Notes under the pieces: model-generated
What the model was told of the DNA's origin: nothing
Databases searched by the model: none
The model's input: only the letters and a program-made list of their open reading frames with translations
In this document: positions 51,348 to 58,921 of the stretch, in pieces
Layout of the letters: every line of letters starts with the position of its first letter
Numbering within the stretch: the stretch's first letter is position 1
Position numbers and translations under genes: made by a program
Assembly: GCA_963791945.1 (NCBI GenBank)
Contig: CAWBUD010000002.1
Location: 310,001 to 374,000 of the forward strand
Direction: 5' to 3'
Source: PALSA-1003 sp963791945
GTDB taxonomy: Bacteria; Pseudomonadota; Gammaproteobacteria; Burkholderiales; Casimicrobiaceae
DNA length: 64,000 bases

Positions 51348-51734
51348 CGAGTGGCCCATGCGGGCCGCGCGTTGCTCCACCTTCTCCTGGCAGGCGATGC
51401 AACGCTCCGCGGTCGGCTGCGCGTTCAAGCGCGGCCAGCCGATCTGCTCGCCGCAGTCGACGCACGTGCCGTAGCTGCCGTCGTCGGCGCGGACGAGCGC
51501 CGCTTCGACATCGGAGAGCTCGGCCACGTCGCGCGTGACGGTGGCGATGTCGAGGTCGGCGAGTATATCCGCCAGCACCCACGCCTCGGTCTCGGCGAGC
51601 TGGTTCATGAAGCCGGTGACGCGCTGGTCGTCGCTCTTCTCGAGCTCGCGCTGGATTTCGGCGCGCAGCACCGTGCGCCGGTTGGAGAGGCGTTCCCTGA
51701 GCTCGTTTCGCTCGCGATCGGAAGGAGGCTTCAT
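51345..51734 (-). CDS. DksA/TraR-family zinc-finger protein
   Basis: 129 residues. An N-terminal coiled-coil (ERNELRERLSNRRTVLRAEI) is followed by a C4 zinc finger: Cys91, Cys94, Cys112, Cys115 in YGTCVDCGEQIGWPRLNAQP and RCIACQ. Such proteins enter the RNA-polymerase secondary channel. It is a bit shorter than DksA, and the coiled-coil tip lacks an obvious D-x-x-D-x-A, so a stress-response paralogue is more likely than DksA itself. Starts three bases after the KTSC gene. Confidence 0.9.
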   Translation of the reverse strand: MKPPSDRERNELRERLSNRRTVLRAEIQRELEKSDDQRVTGFMNQLAETEAWVLADILADLDIATVTRDVAELSDVEAALVRADDGSYGTCVDCGEQIGWPRLNAQPTAERCIACQEKVEQRAARMGHS

Positions 51735-51737
51735 GCG

Positions 51738-51947
51738 CTAACGTACCCGCTTGGCGGGAAACTCCTCGTCGATGTTGTCGCGAAAGAAGCTCCACGGGGA
51801 CGAAGCGCCGGCGAACCGCTGCCACATATCGAGCGTGACGCCCGAATATTCGAAGGTGCCGCTGGTCAGCTCGACCCGCAGCACGCGGTTGCGCTCCTCG
51901 TAACCCGCCGCTCGCAGGTTGCCGCCCGAGAGCCTCTTCATCTCCAT
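51738..51947 (-). CDS. KTSC-domain small protein
   Basis: 69 residues from the ATG at 51947 (another ATG at 51941). KTSC-type pattern: AAGYEERNRVLRVELTSGTF, then EYSGVTLDMWQRFAGASSPW and SFFRDNI. Small beta-rich domain of unknown function, also found near lysyl-tRNA synthetase-like proteins. It lies between THX and the DksA-like gene on the same strand. Confidence 0.75.
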   Translation of the reverse strand: MEMKRLSGGNLRAAGYEERNRVLRVELTSGTFEYSGVTLDMWQRFAGASSPWSFFRDNIDEEFPAKRVR

Positions 51948-51993
51948 GCGCGATTCCGGTCCGGAAGGAAATACAGCGCGACTCACCCGGCGG

Positions 51994-52107
51994 TCAAGAA
52001 CCGGCCCCCGAGCGCTTCCTGGTCCGCTTCGGCTTGTGCCGGCGCTTCTTGCCGTAGCTGTGGTTGAAGATCTTGCCCCGGCGGCTGCGGACGTCGCCCT
52101 TGCCCAT
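51994..52107 (-). CDS. 30S ribosomal protein THX
   Basis: A 37-residue very basic protein missing from gene calls with a length cut-off. MGKGDVRSRRGKIFNHSYGK is the signature of small ribosomal protein THX (bTHX), which stabilises the head of the 30S subunit. The tail is KKRRHKPKRTRKRSGAGS. A TATAAT on the minus strand lies 34 bp upstream of the ATG, within a promoter-like region. Confidence 0.85.
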   Translation of the reverse strand: MGKGDVRSRRGKIFNHSYGKKRRHKPKRTRKRSGAGS

Positions 52108-52140
52108 GAACGCTCCGTCGACTGGATCGGAAATGCTACG

Positions 52141-52146
52141 ATTATA
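52141..52146 (-). promoter_or_regulatory. -10 box upstream of the THX gene
   Basis: TATAAT on the minus strand (52146-52141) in GCGCTATAATCG, about 34 bp before the THX ATG. No good -35 is seen at 17 bp. Confidence 0.45.
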
Positions 52147-52197
52147 GCGCCGCGTTCCGACCCGGAACCGTGTTCCGCCACCGTCGCCGGAGCCCCC

Positions 52198-53976
52198 TTG
52201 CGCATCACCCGCTGGCTCGCCGTCGCATTGCTGTCGCTCGCCTTCGCGGCCGACGCGGCTGATTCGGGCAAGATCCTGCGCGCTGCCTTCACCATCGCCG
52301 AGACGAGCTTCGATCCGATCCTCGGGTGGGATGCGGCGTCCGAGTCGGTCATCGAGGAAATCTCGGAAACGATGCTCGAGTACGAGTACCTGGCGCGACC
52401 GGTGAAGCTCACGCCGCTCACGCTCGAGCGCCTGCCGGAGGTCTCCGATCAGGGCGCGACCTATCTCTGCCGCGTGCGCAAGGGCATTTTCTTCGCCCCC
52501 GACCCCGCTTTCAAGGGCAAGCCGCGCGAGCTCACCGCGGCCGACTACGCGTATTCGCTGAAGCGCCTGCTCGACCCCGCGCTGCGCTCGCCCTGGACGT
52601 GGATCCTGGAAGGCAAGCTCGTCGGCGGCGACGAGCTGCAGGGCGCCGCGAAGAAGCGCGGCAAGCTCGACTACGATGCGCCGCTCGCCGGGCTGCAGGT
52701 CGTCGACAGATACACCTTGCGCATCCGGCTGACGCGGCCCGACTACACGTTCGCGTATCTGCTCGCCATGCCCGCCACCGCCGCCGTTGCGCGCGAAGCG
52801 GTGGAGGCCTACGGCAACGACTTCGGCGCGCATCCGGTGGGTACCGGACCGTATCTGCTCAAGGAGTACAAGCGCAGCAACCGGATCGTGCTCGAGGCGA
52901 ATCCGGGTTTCCGCAAGGTGATCTTCGACGAATCGGTTCCATCGAACCGCGATGACGCGGCGATCGCCCGGGAGCTCCGCGGCAAGCAGATCCCGGCCAT
53001 CGGCCGCATCGAGATCTCGGTGATCGAAGAGGAGCAGCCCCGCTGGCTCGCCTTCCTGAGAGGGGAGCTCGACTACCTCCAGCCGTTCCCGATCAATTTC
53101 GTCGACGAGCTGCTCGCGAACGGGAAGCTCCGCCCGGAGCTGGCGGCGAAAGGGATCCGGCACTTGCTGCTGCTGCGGCCGAACACCTGGTGGGCTTACT
53201 TCAACATGGAGGATCCGGTGGTCGGCGGCTACACGCCGGACAAGATCGCGCTGCGGCGCGCAATCGGGATGGGATTCAACAACGCCGAGTTCATCAAGGT
53301 CCTGTTCCACGACCGCGCCGTTCCGGCGCAGGGGCCGATCCCGCCGGACATCGCCGGCTTCGATCCGGGTCACAAGACGCAGGCGCAGGTCTACGATCCG
53401 GCGGCGGCGCGCGCGCTGCTGGATCGCTTCGGCTACAAGGACCGCGACGGCGACGGCTACCGCGAGCTGCCTGACGGCAAGCCGCTCGCCATCGAATATT
53501 GGTCGAGGCCGACCTCGGTGGAGCGTCAGATCGACGAGCTATGGAAGAAGAACATGGACGCGATCGGCATCCGGATGGTGTTCAAGAAGGACCAGACACC
53601 CGAGCTGCGCAAGATGGCGCGCGCCGGGAAGATCCAGATGCGCCGGGACGGCTGGAATGCCGACTATCCCGATGCCGACAATTTCATGCAGCTCCTGTAC
53701 GGCCCCAACATCGGCCAGGCCAACGACTCGCGCTTCAACCTGCCGGAGTTCAATCAGCTCTACGAGCAGTCGCGCAAGCTTCCCGATTCACCGGAGCGCA
53801 CGAAGCTCTTCGATCGGATGACGGACCTGGTCGTCGCCTACGCGCCGTGGAAGCTCACGCATCACCTCCTGGAGGACCACGTCGTGCAGCCGTGGGTCGT
53901 CGATTACAAGCCGCATCCCATTCGCGTCGACATCTGGAAATACCTCGACATCGACACGGCCAAGCGGCCGCACTGA
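52198..53976 (+). CDS. Family-5 extracellular solute-binding protein (peptide/oligosaccharide ABC type), orphan
   Basis: 592 residues from a TTG at 52198 preceded by GGAG six bases earlier and opening a signal peptide (MRITRWLAVALLSLAFAADA). SBP_bac_5 features: ILRAAFTIAETSFDPILGWD, VRKGIFFAPDPAFKGKPREL, GAHPVGTGPYLLKEYKRSNR, LRRAIGMGFNNAEFIKV and YDPAAARALLDRFGYKDRDG. Periplasmic. No permease or ATPase of this type lies next to it, so it may supply a permease elsewhere. A longer frame upstream exists but covers the divergent THX/KTSC genes. Confidence 0.88.
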   Translation: MRITRWLAVALLSLAFAADAADSGKILRAAFTIAETSFDPILGWDAASESVIEEISETMLEYEYLARPVKLTPLTLERLPEVSDQGATYLCRVRKGIFFAPDPAFKGKPRELTAADYAYSLKRLLDPALRSPWTWILEGKLVGGDELQGAAKKRGKLDYDAPLAGLQVVDRYTLRIRLTRPDYTFAYLLAMPATAAVAREAVEAYGNDFGAHPVGTGPYLLKEYKRSNRIVLEANPGFRKVIFDESVPSNRDDAAIARELRGKQIPAIGRIEISVIEEEQPRWLAFLRGELDYLQPFPINFVDELLANGKLRPELAAKGIRHLLLLRPNTWWAYFNMEDPVVGGYTPDKIALRRAIGMGFNNAEFIKVLFHDRAVPAQGPIPPDIAGFDPGHKTQAQVYDPAAARALLDRFGYKDRDGDGYRELPDGKPLAIEYWSRPTSVERQIDELWKKNMDAIGIRMVFKKDQTPELRKMARAGKIQMRRDGWNADYPDADNFMQLLYGPNIGQANDSRFNLPEFNQLYEQSRKLPDSPERTKLFDRMTDLVVAYAPWKLTHHLLEDHVVQPWVVDYKPHPIRVDIWKYLDIDTAKRPH

Positions 53977-53993
53977 CGTCGCGCGCCTCTCGG

Positions 53994-54335
53994 CTACTGC
54001 TTGGGCGGCGAATACGGCGTGCACTGGGTGAGCGTGACCTGAGTGCCCGCCGCTGCATCCGAGAGCACCAGCTCGATACCCTTGCCCCGCAGCTCCAGGT
54101 TGCCGTTGGAGAATCGGACGCCCGACCCGCCGGGAATCTGGTACAGGTCGATGCGATCGCCGGACGGCATGAGCATCCGGGCCATGCCCATGTCGAATTT
54201 GATCACCAGCCGCTCGCCGTCGAGCAGGCACACGTAGGTATTCTTCGCCGCTTCCTGCTCCTCCTTTTTCTGCTGGTCGGCGCAGCCGGCGAGCGCTGCG
54301 GCGATGACGAGGACCTGAGCCAGGCGCATCGGCAT
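53994..54335 (-). CDS. MliC-like lipoprotein (possible C-type lysozyme inhibitor)
   Basis: 113 residues. MPMRLAQVLVIAAALAGC is a lipoprotein signal (lipobox LAGC). The mature part NTYVCLLDGERLVIKFDMGM, then MLMPSGDRIDLYQIPGGSGV and GNLELRGKGIELVLSD follows the MliC layout (Y-x-C ... L ... SGSG-x-R ... KG-x-E), including a Cys near each end. MliC blocks host lysozyme at the outer membrane. The second ATG (54329) has better spacing to the GGGAG ribosome site. It could be a non-inhibitory relative; no lysozyme test is implied. Confidence 0.65.
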   Translation of the reverse strand: MPMRLAQVLVIAAALAGCADQQKKEEQEAAKNTYVCLLDGERLVIKFDMGMARMLMPSGDRIDLYQIPGGSGVRFSNGNLELRGKGIELVLSDAAAGTQVTLTQCTPYSPPKQ

Positions 54336-54400
54336 TCTCCCGAACGCGTTGCGATCCACGGCGGGAGAACGGCATCGTCTTCGGCGCGACGCAGGAGGCT

Positions 54401-55045
54401 TCACGGCGCCTGGACCTCTTCGCACAAGCGCCTCGGCTGGTCCTTGCCGCCGGCCTGCGGCCTGAGCAGGAAGGCGCAGCGATCGTACCCTTCGGCGGCG
54501 AGCGTGGCATCGATCGCGCGCAACGCCTTGCCGTCGAGTACCGGCTCGCGCGCGATCACGCGTCCGTAGCGCAGCGTCGGGTCGCCGATCACCAACCAGC
54601 GCTCGCCCGGACCCGCCGCGATCACGGTCTGGTTGCGTCCGAAGGGGTACCACCAGATGCCCAGCGCGCGCACGAACGTCACCTTGAGGACCGACGGAAC
54701 ATCGGGATCGAGCGCGCGGCCCCGGCCCTCGCTCTCGAGCAGGCCTCCGTCGGGGCGCCGGCAATGATTGCGGATGACCAGCGCGCCGCCGTCCTCCGGC
54801 ACATAGTCGACCTGCACGTCGCGCTGACACTGATTCCGGAACGCGCCAGGCATCGCGGCGATTTCGTACCAGTGGCCCTGATAACGCGTGACGTTGAACT
54901 CGGCGAGCGGCGTGAGGCACAGGGCGGGTACGGCAAGGGCGGCTAGGACGAGCGCAGCGACCTGCGCGCGCCGCAACCTGCTGGTGTGAAGGTCTGACCG
55001 CACCACGCCCTCCGGGATCGCACCTAGAGCGTGCGATTCAGGCAT
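54401..55045 (-). CDS. Lipocalin-family protein (Blc-like)
   Basis: 214 residues as read from 55045. After an N-terminal hydrophobic segment (AQVAALVLAALAVPALC) the lipocalin signature FNVTRYQGHWYEIAAMPGAF appears, followed by VTFVRALGIWWYPFGRNQTV and the YGRVIAREPVLD region. The C-terminal Cys pair is normal. Blc-type bacterial lipocalins bind lysophospholipids or fatty acids. The start is uncertain; starts nearer the hydrophobic segment are possible. Confidence 0.85.
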   Translation of the reverse strand: MPESHALGAIPEGVVRSDLHTSRLRRAQVAALVLAALAVPALCLTPLAEFNVTRYQGHWYEIAAMPGAFRNQCQRDVQVDYVPEDGGALVIRNHCRRPDGGLLESEGRGRALDPDVPSVLKVTFVRALGIWWYPFGRNQTVIAAGPGERWLVIGDPTLRYGRVIAREPVLDGKALRAIDATLAAEGYDRCAFLLRPQAGGKDQPRRLCEEVQAP

Positions 55046-55121
55046 GTAGCATACCGCGATCGGCTTCGAGCGTCTTGCCCTGGGGAGCGCAGGGCGTCGG
55101 CACGACTGATCCGCCTCGTTT

Positions 55122-55165
55122 GGCCCCGGGGTTCGCTTCGCTCACGACCGGGCTCCGGTTCTACG
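55122..55165. repeat. CCCGGG-family repeat at the 3' end of the L-serine dehydratase gene
   Basis: GGCCCCGGGGTTCGCTTCGC, then TCACGACCGGGCTCCGGTT (55122-55160). A degraded copy oriented towards the dehydratase. It fills a large part of the 123-bp gap to the lipocalin gene. On the minus strand it reads CCGGGCTC ... GAGCGAAGCGAACCCCGGGG, like the other copies. Confidence 0.65.
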
Positions 55166-55168
55166 GGC

Positions 55169-56548
55169 CTAGCAATCGACCACGTTGACCGCGAGTCCAC
55201 CGAGCGAGGTCTCCTTGTACTTCGCCATCATGTCTCGACCGGTGTCGTACATGGTCTTGATCACCGCGTCGAGCGCGACGCGATGGGTGCCGTCCCCGCG
55301 CAGCGCGAGCGAAGCCGCGTTGATCGCCTTGACCGCGCCCATCGCGTTGCGCTCGATACAGGGTATCTGCACCAGCCCGCCGACCGGATCGCAGCTCATG
55401 CCGAGGTGGTGCTCGATGCCGATCTCTGCGGCGTTCTCGATCTGCGCGTTGCTGCCGCCGAGCACCGCGGCCAGCCCCGCCGCGGCCATCGAGCAGGCGA
55501 CGCCGACCTCGCCCTGACACCCGACCTCGGCGCCGGAGAGCGAAGCGTTGCGCTTGCACAGGCCGCCGACCGCCGCCGCGGTCAGGAGGAACGCGACCAC
55601 GTCGTCGTCGTTGCTGTCGAGGTAGAACTCACGGTAATAGCGGATCACCGCCGGGATGATGCCTGCGGCACCGTTGGTCGGCGCCGTGACGACGCGGCCG
55701 CCGATGGCGTTCTCCTCGTTGACGGCAATCGCGTAGACGCTCGCCCAATCCATCGCTTCGGTCGGATTTTTCTCCCGACGGCCGCGCCGGGCGCGCAGCG
55801 ATTCCGCGAGTCCCTTGGCGCGGCGCCGCACGTTGAGGCCGCCAGGGAGCACGCCGTCGTTGCGCATTCCGCGCTCGATGCTGTCGCTCATCACCTTCCA
55901 GCGCTCGAGCAGTCCGGAGCGCACCTGGTCCGGGCTGCGCAGCGCGAGCTCGTTGACGCGCATCATCTCGGGGATGCGCTTTTTGGCCTTATCGCCGTGC
56001 GCGAGAAGCTCCGCGGCGCTGGAGAAGGAGAAAGGCACGTGCAGCGCCTTGGGCGGATCGCCGACGTGCAGCGCTTCCGTTTCGTCGACCACGAAGCCGC
56101 CGCCGACCGAGAAATAGGTCCGGCGCAGGAGGACCGCACCCGCCGCATCGTACGCGGTGAAGCGCATGCCGTTGCTGTGAAAGGCGAGCGTCTTGTCGAT
56201 GCGGAACCGCACGTCGTCGTGCTCGCGAAAAGAGATCTCCCGTCGACCATCGAGCCGCAGCGACTGCTGCTCGCGGATGCGCCGCACCTTCGGTTCCACC
56301 TCGTCCGGATCGATCCGATCGGGCGCTTCGCCGGAAAGGCCTAGCAGCACGGCCCGGTCGGTGCCGTGACCGCGCCCGGTCAGAGCGAGCGATCCGTACA
56401 GATCGACGCCCACGCGTCCGACCGCTTCCAACTTGCCATCGGCGAGGATCTGATGCACGAAGCGAAGCGCTGCGCGCATCGGCCCTACGGTGTGCGAGCT
56501 CGAGGGGCCGAGGCCGATCTTGAACAGGTCGAAGGCGCTGACGAACAT
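55169..56548 (-). CDS. sdaA: L-serine ammonia-lyase (iron-sulfur L-serine dehydratase)
   Basis: 459 residues from MFVSAFDLFKIGLGPSSSHT at 56548; the SSSHT motif is the Fe-S L-serine dehydratase substrate site. C-terminal domain: APTNGAAGIIPAVIRYYREF, VGGLCKRNASLSGAEVGCQG, HHLGMSCDPVGGLVQIPCIE, with cluster-ligand Cys. Converts L-serine to pyruvate and ammonia. Single-chain E. coli SdaA/SdaB type. A longer in-frame upstream reading is rejected because this start aligns with the family. Confidence 0.94.
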   Translation of the reverse strand: MFVSAFDLFKIGLGPSSSHTVGPMRAALRFVHQILADGKLEAVGRVGVDLYGSLALTGRGHGTDRAVLLGLSGEAPDRIDPDEVEPKVRRIREQQSLRLDGRREISFREHDDVRFRIDKTLAFHSNGMRFTAYDAAGAVLLRRTYFSVGGGFVVDETEALHVGDPPKALHVPFSFSSAAELLAHGDKAKKRIPEMMRVNELALRSPDQVRSGLLERWKVMSDSIERGMRNDGVLPGGLNVRRRAKGLAESLRARRGRREKNPTEAMDWASVYAIAVNEENAIGGRVVTAPTNGAAGIIPAVIRYYREFYLDSNDDDVVAFLLTAAAVGGLCKRNASLSGAEVGCQGEVGVACSMAAAGLAAVLGGSNAQIENAAEIGIEHHLGMSCDPVGGLVQIPCIERNAMGAVKAINAASLALRGDGTHRVALDAVIKTMYDTGRDMMAKYKETSLGGLAVNVVDC

Positions 56549-56598
56549 GGAATTGCCGGTGGTAGACTTGGCGTGCGGATGATACTCCGGGAACCTCG

Positions 56599-57276
56599 AT
56601 GAGACAGTGTTTTGGGCGAGCCGTTGCGGGGCTTTTTGCGGCTGCAGTTGCAACGGCTGCGATCGCGGTGACACCCGACCAACGCCCGTCGGCCGACGCG
56701 GGCTGGCAGGCGTACCGGCGCGGCGACTACGTCGAAGCGTTCGCCGACTACGAGGCGGGGGCACAGAGGGGCGACCGTCTCGCTCAGTTCAATGTGGCGA
56801 TGATGCTCATGCGCGGCGAGGGCAGGCCGGTCGATCTCGCCGGCGGTGTCGCGTGGCTCAGCCGATCTGCCGGCGCGGGCATGGCGGAGGCGCAATACCA
56901 CATGGGACTGCTCGCGGAAAGCGGCATCGGCATGCCACGCTCGCTGACCGAAGCCACCGCGTGGTGGCAGAAGGCCGCGGAGCAGGGTCACACGCAGGCG
57001 CAGGTCGAGCTCGCGACCCAGTATTTTCTCGGGCGCGGCGCGCCTAAAGACTGGAAGCTCGCAGCGAAGTGGTACGAAGCGGCCGCGGAGGGCGGCGACG
57101 TCGGCGCGCAATACATCATCGGCAGCTTCTACGAGCATGGCGACGGGGTGACGCAGAATCTGAAGCGTGCGCTCGATTGGTACGTGCTTGCCGCGCGTCA
57201 GGGCGACGTCGGCGCCGCGGCGCAGGCGAAGGACGTGGCTCGGCGGCTCGCGGAATCCGCCGGCGCCGCGCACTGA
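56599..57276 (+). CDS. Sel1-like repeat protein
   Basis: 225 residues with a signal peptide (MRQCFGRAVAGLFAAAVATA). Sel1/TPR-like helical repeats follow: YRRGDYVEAFADYEAGAQRG, FNVAMMLMRGEGRPVDLAGG, YHMGLLAESGIGMPRSLTEA, ELATQYFLGRGAPKDWKLAA and YIIGSFYEHGDGVTQNLKRA, about five copies. A periplasmic adaptor, partner unknown. Its start is 50 bp from the divergent serine dehydratase start. Confidence 0.88.
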   Translation: MRQCFGRAVAGLFAAAVATAAIAVTPDQRPSADAGWQAYRRGDYVEAFADYEAGAQRGDRLAQFNVAMMLMRGEGRPVDLAGGVAWLSRSAGAGMAEAQYHMGLLAESGIGMPRSLTEATAWWQKAAEQGHTQAQVELATQYFLGRGAPKDWKLAAKWYEAAAEGGDVGAQYIIGSFYEHGDGVTQNLKRALDWYVLAARQGDVGAAAQAKDVARRLAESAGAAH

Positions 57277-57327
57277 GACCATTCGGCCCGCGCCAGACGC
57301 CGCGGCACGCTGCAGAAGAACCTCAGC

Positions 57328-58698
57328 TCATCCAAACGTCTTCGAGGGTTCGGTCGCCGTCGGTGCAGCCGTCTCGCCAGCCCTGCGCATGACCTCGCGG
57401 CGAACCAGTGCGACATGCTCACGCAGCGTATAGGCTTCGCTGGCGAATTTGGCGGGGATCCTGAGCTCTTCGACCGCGTGCTCGATCCGATCCAGATCGT
57501 GCAGCCATTTTTCGCGCGGTAGCGCGCCGCTGCGGGTGTTGACGTCGCGCTCCAGCAGCGCAAGCTCCCCGTACCAGCGGTAGATGCGCGAGCGCACGCG
57601 CCACCGCAGGAGCTGCGGCGTGAGATTCAGCACAGGAACGAGAATGACCAGCAAAGGCACCAGGACGATGATCGCACGCTCGACGAGCGCCGCGAGCCAG
57701 AACGGCAGATAGCGGTAGAGGAAGTTCGATCCGAAGCGCTTGTGCTGGTCCGCGTAGGGGGAGACTGGAATATCCAGCGGCTCCGTCGCAGGGAACTCGC
57801 CCGCCGCCTCGAAGTATCCCTGCTGACCATGAATGACACGCGCGGCGTCGACGAGCAGGTTGACGAGCGCGGGATGGAAGTCGTCGCGCGCAGCCAGCAT
57901 CGCCTTGGTCCCGATCATCGCGACGTTGTGATCCGGCAGGTTGAGCGCGAGATCGATCGTCCCCTGGGGCAGGCTGAGCCGCGTAAGATAGGGGAACCGG
58001 CGCGGATAGACGTCCACGTCCGAGAGGCTCATCAGCTTGATCGCGGGATCGCGCATCGCCTGCTGAATGATCGGCGTTTGCGCACCGCCGACGAAGATCG
58101 CGGCGTCGACCGTCCCGGTCTCGAGGGCTTCGAGCGCTTCGCGGCCGCCGATCCCGACGATCGCGGTGTTCGCGCTTCCCGCGCCGCCGTCCAGCGTCAA
58201 GCCGTTGGCCGCGAGCACCTGGTTGGCGAGCGCGCGCGTACCGCTACCCGGCACGCCGACAGCGATCCGCTTGCCCCTGAGCTGCGTGACCTGCGACAAG
58301 CTCGCCGATCCAGCGTAGAAGATCCACACCGGCTCGTAATACAGGCTTGCCAGCATGACCAGATTTTCCACGGGCGTGGACGCCGCGACGCCACCCTGGA
58401 GGAACGCAACGTCGACTCCGGATTTCGGGTCGAGCAGCAGTCCCAGGTTCTCGGCCGCGCCGCTGGTCATCCGCTCCTCGATCCTTACGCCCTCGCGGGC
58501 GAGCAGCGACTTGTAGCGCTTCGCGTACTGGTGATAGACGCCGAAGTCGGGACCCGAGGCCAGAACGATGCGGCGCGGCGGCACGGTCTTCGCCAGCACC
58601 ACGTAGAGGTAAGTGCCGGCGATGCAGAGCGCGACGATCAGCAGCGCCGCCTGGATGCGCTCGCGCCGCGTAAGCAGCCTCAGATGGTCGAATGCCAT
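57328..58698 (-). CDS. Membrane-anchored TAXI-family TRAP receptor-like protein, orphan
   Basis: About 456 residues from MAFDHLRLLTRRERIQAALL at 58698. A membrane segment lies near the N-terminus (IQAALLIVALCIAGTYLYVV), followed by a TAXI domain: VLASGPDFGVYHQYAKRYKS, VDVAFLQGGVA, RGKRIAVGVPGSGTRALANQ. A second hydrophobic segment (ERAIIVLVPLLVILVPVLNL) and a roughly 110-residue C-terminal part (WYGELALLERDVNTRSGALP) face the other side. No TRAP permease is adjacent. The architecture suggests a sensor or regulatory role rather than a soluble receptor; this is inferred. Divergent from the DUF748 gene. Confidence 0.85.
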   Translation of the reverse strand: MAFDHLRLLTRRERIQAALLIVALCIAGTYLYVVLAKTVPPRRIVLASGPDFGVYHQYAKRYKSLLAREGVRIEERMTSGAAENLGLLLDPKSGVDVAFLQGGVAASTPVENLVMLASLYYEPVWIFYAGSASLSQVTQLRGKRIAVGVPGSGTRALANQVLAANGLTLDGGAGSANTAIVGIGGREALEALETGTVDAAIFVGGAQTPIIQQAMRDPAIKLMSLSDVDVYPRRFPYLTRLSLPQGTIDLALNLPDHNVAMIGTKAMLAARDDFHPALVNLLVDAARVIHGQQGYFEAAGEFPATEPLDIPVSPYADQHKRFGSNFLYRYLPFWLAALVERAIIVLVPLLVILVPVLNLTPQLLRWRVRSRIYRWYGELALLERDVNTRSGALPREKWLHDLDRIEHAVEELRIPAKFASEAYTLREHVALVRREVMRRAGETAAPTATEPSKTFG

Positions 58699-58829
58699 GG
58701 CTCGCGTTAAGTGAACGTCGCCGCGCCTTCGTTCGGGTTCTGGGTTCTCGTATCCACCGTGACCCATTGTAGCGGAGCGCCATCTATCGTAGCCGACCGC
58801 GACCTGTCGGTGCGCCCGGGGGAGAACCC

Positions 58830-58857
58830 TTGCAATGCGTCCCGGGAGTGATAGGCT
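58830..58857 (+). promoter_or_regulatory. Candidate promoter of the DUF748 gene
   Basis: TTGCAA (58830-58835), 16 bp, then TAGGCT (58852-58857): five and four matches to the consensus hexamers. It lies 65 bp before the ATG at 58922. The divergent 223-bp region holds nothing else I can recognise. Confidence 0.3.
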
Positions 58858-58921
58858 ACGTCGATCGTCGGCGCGGCTCGGGGTGCGGCGACGTCATTCA
58901 CCGCAACATGGAGTGCCCGCC

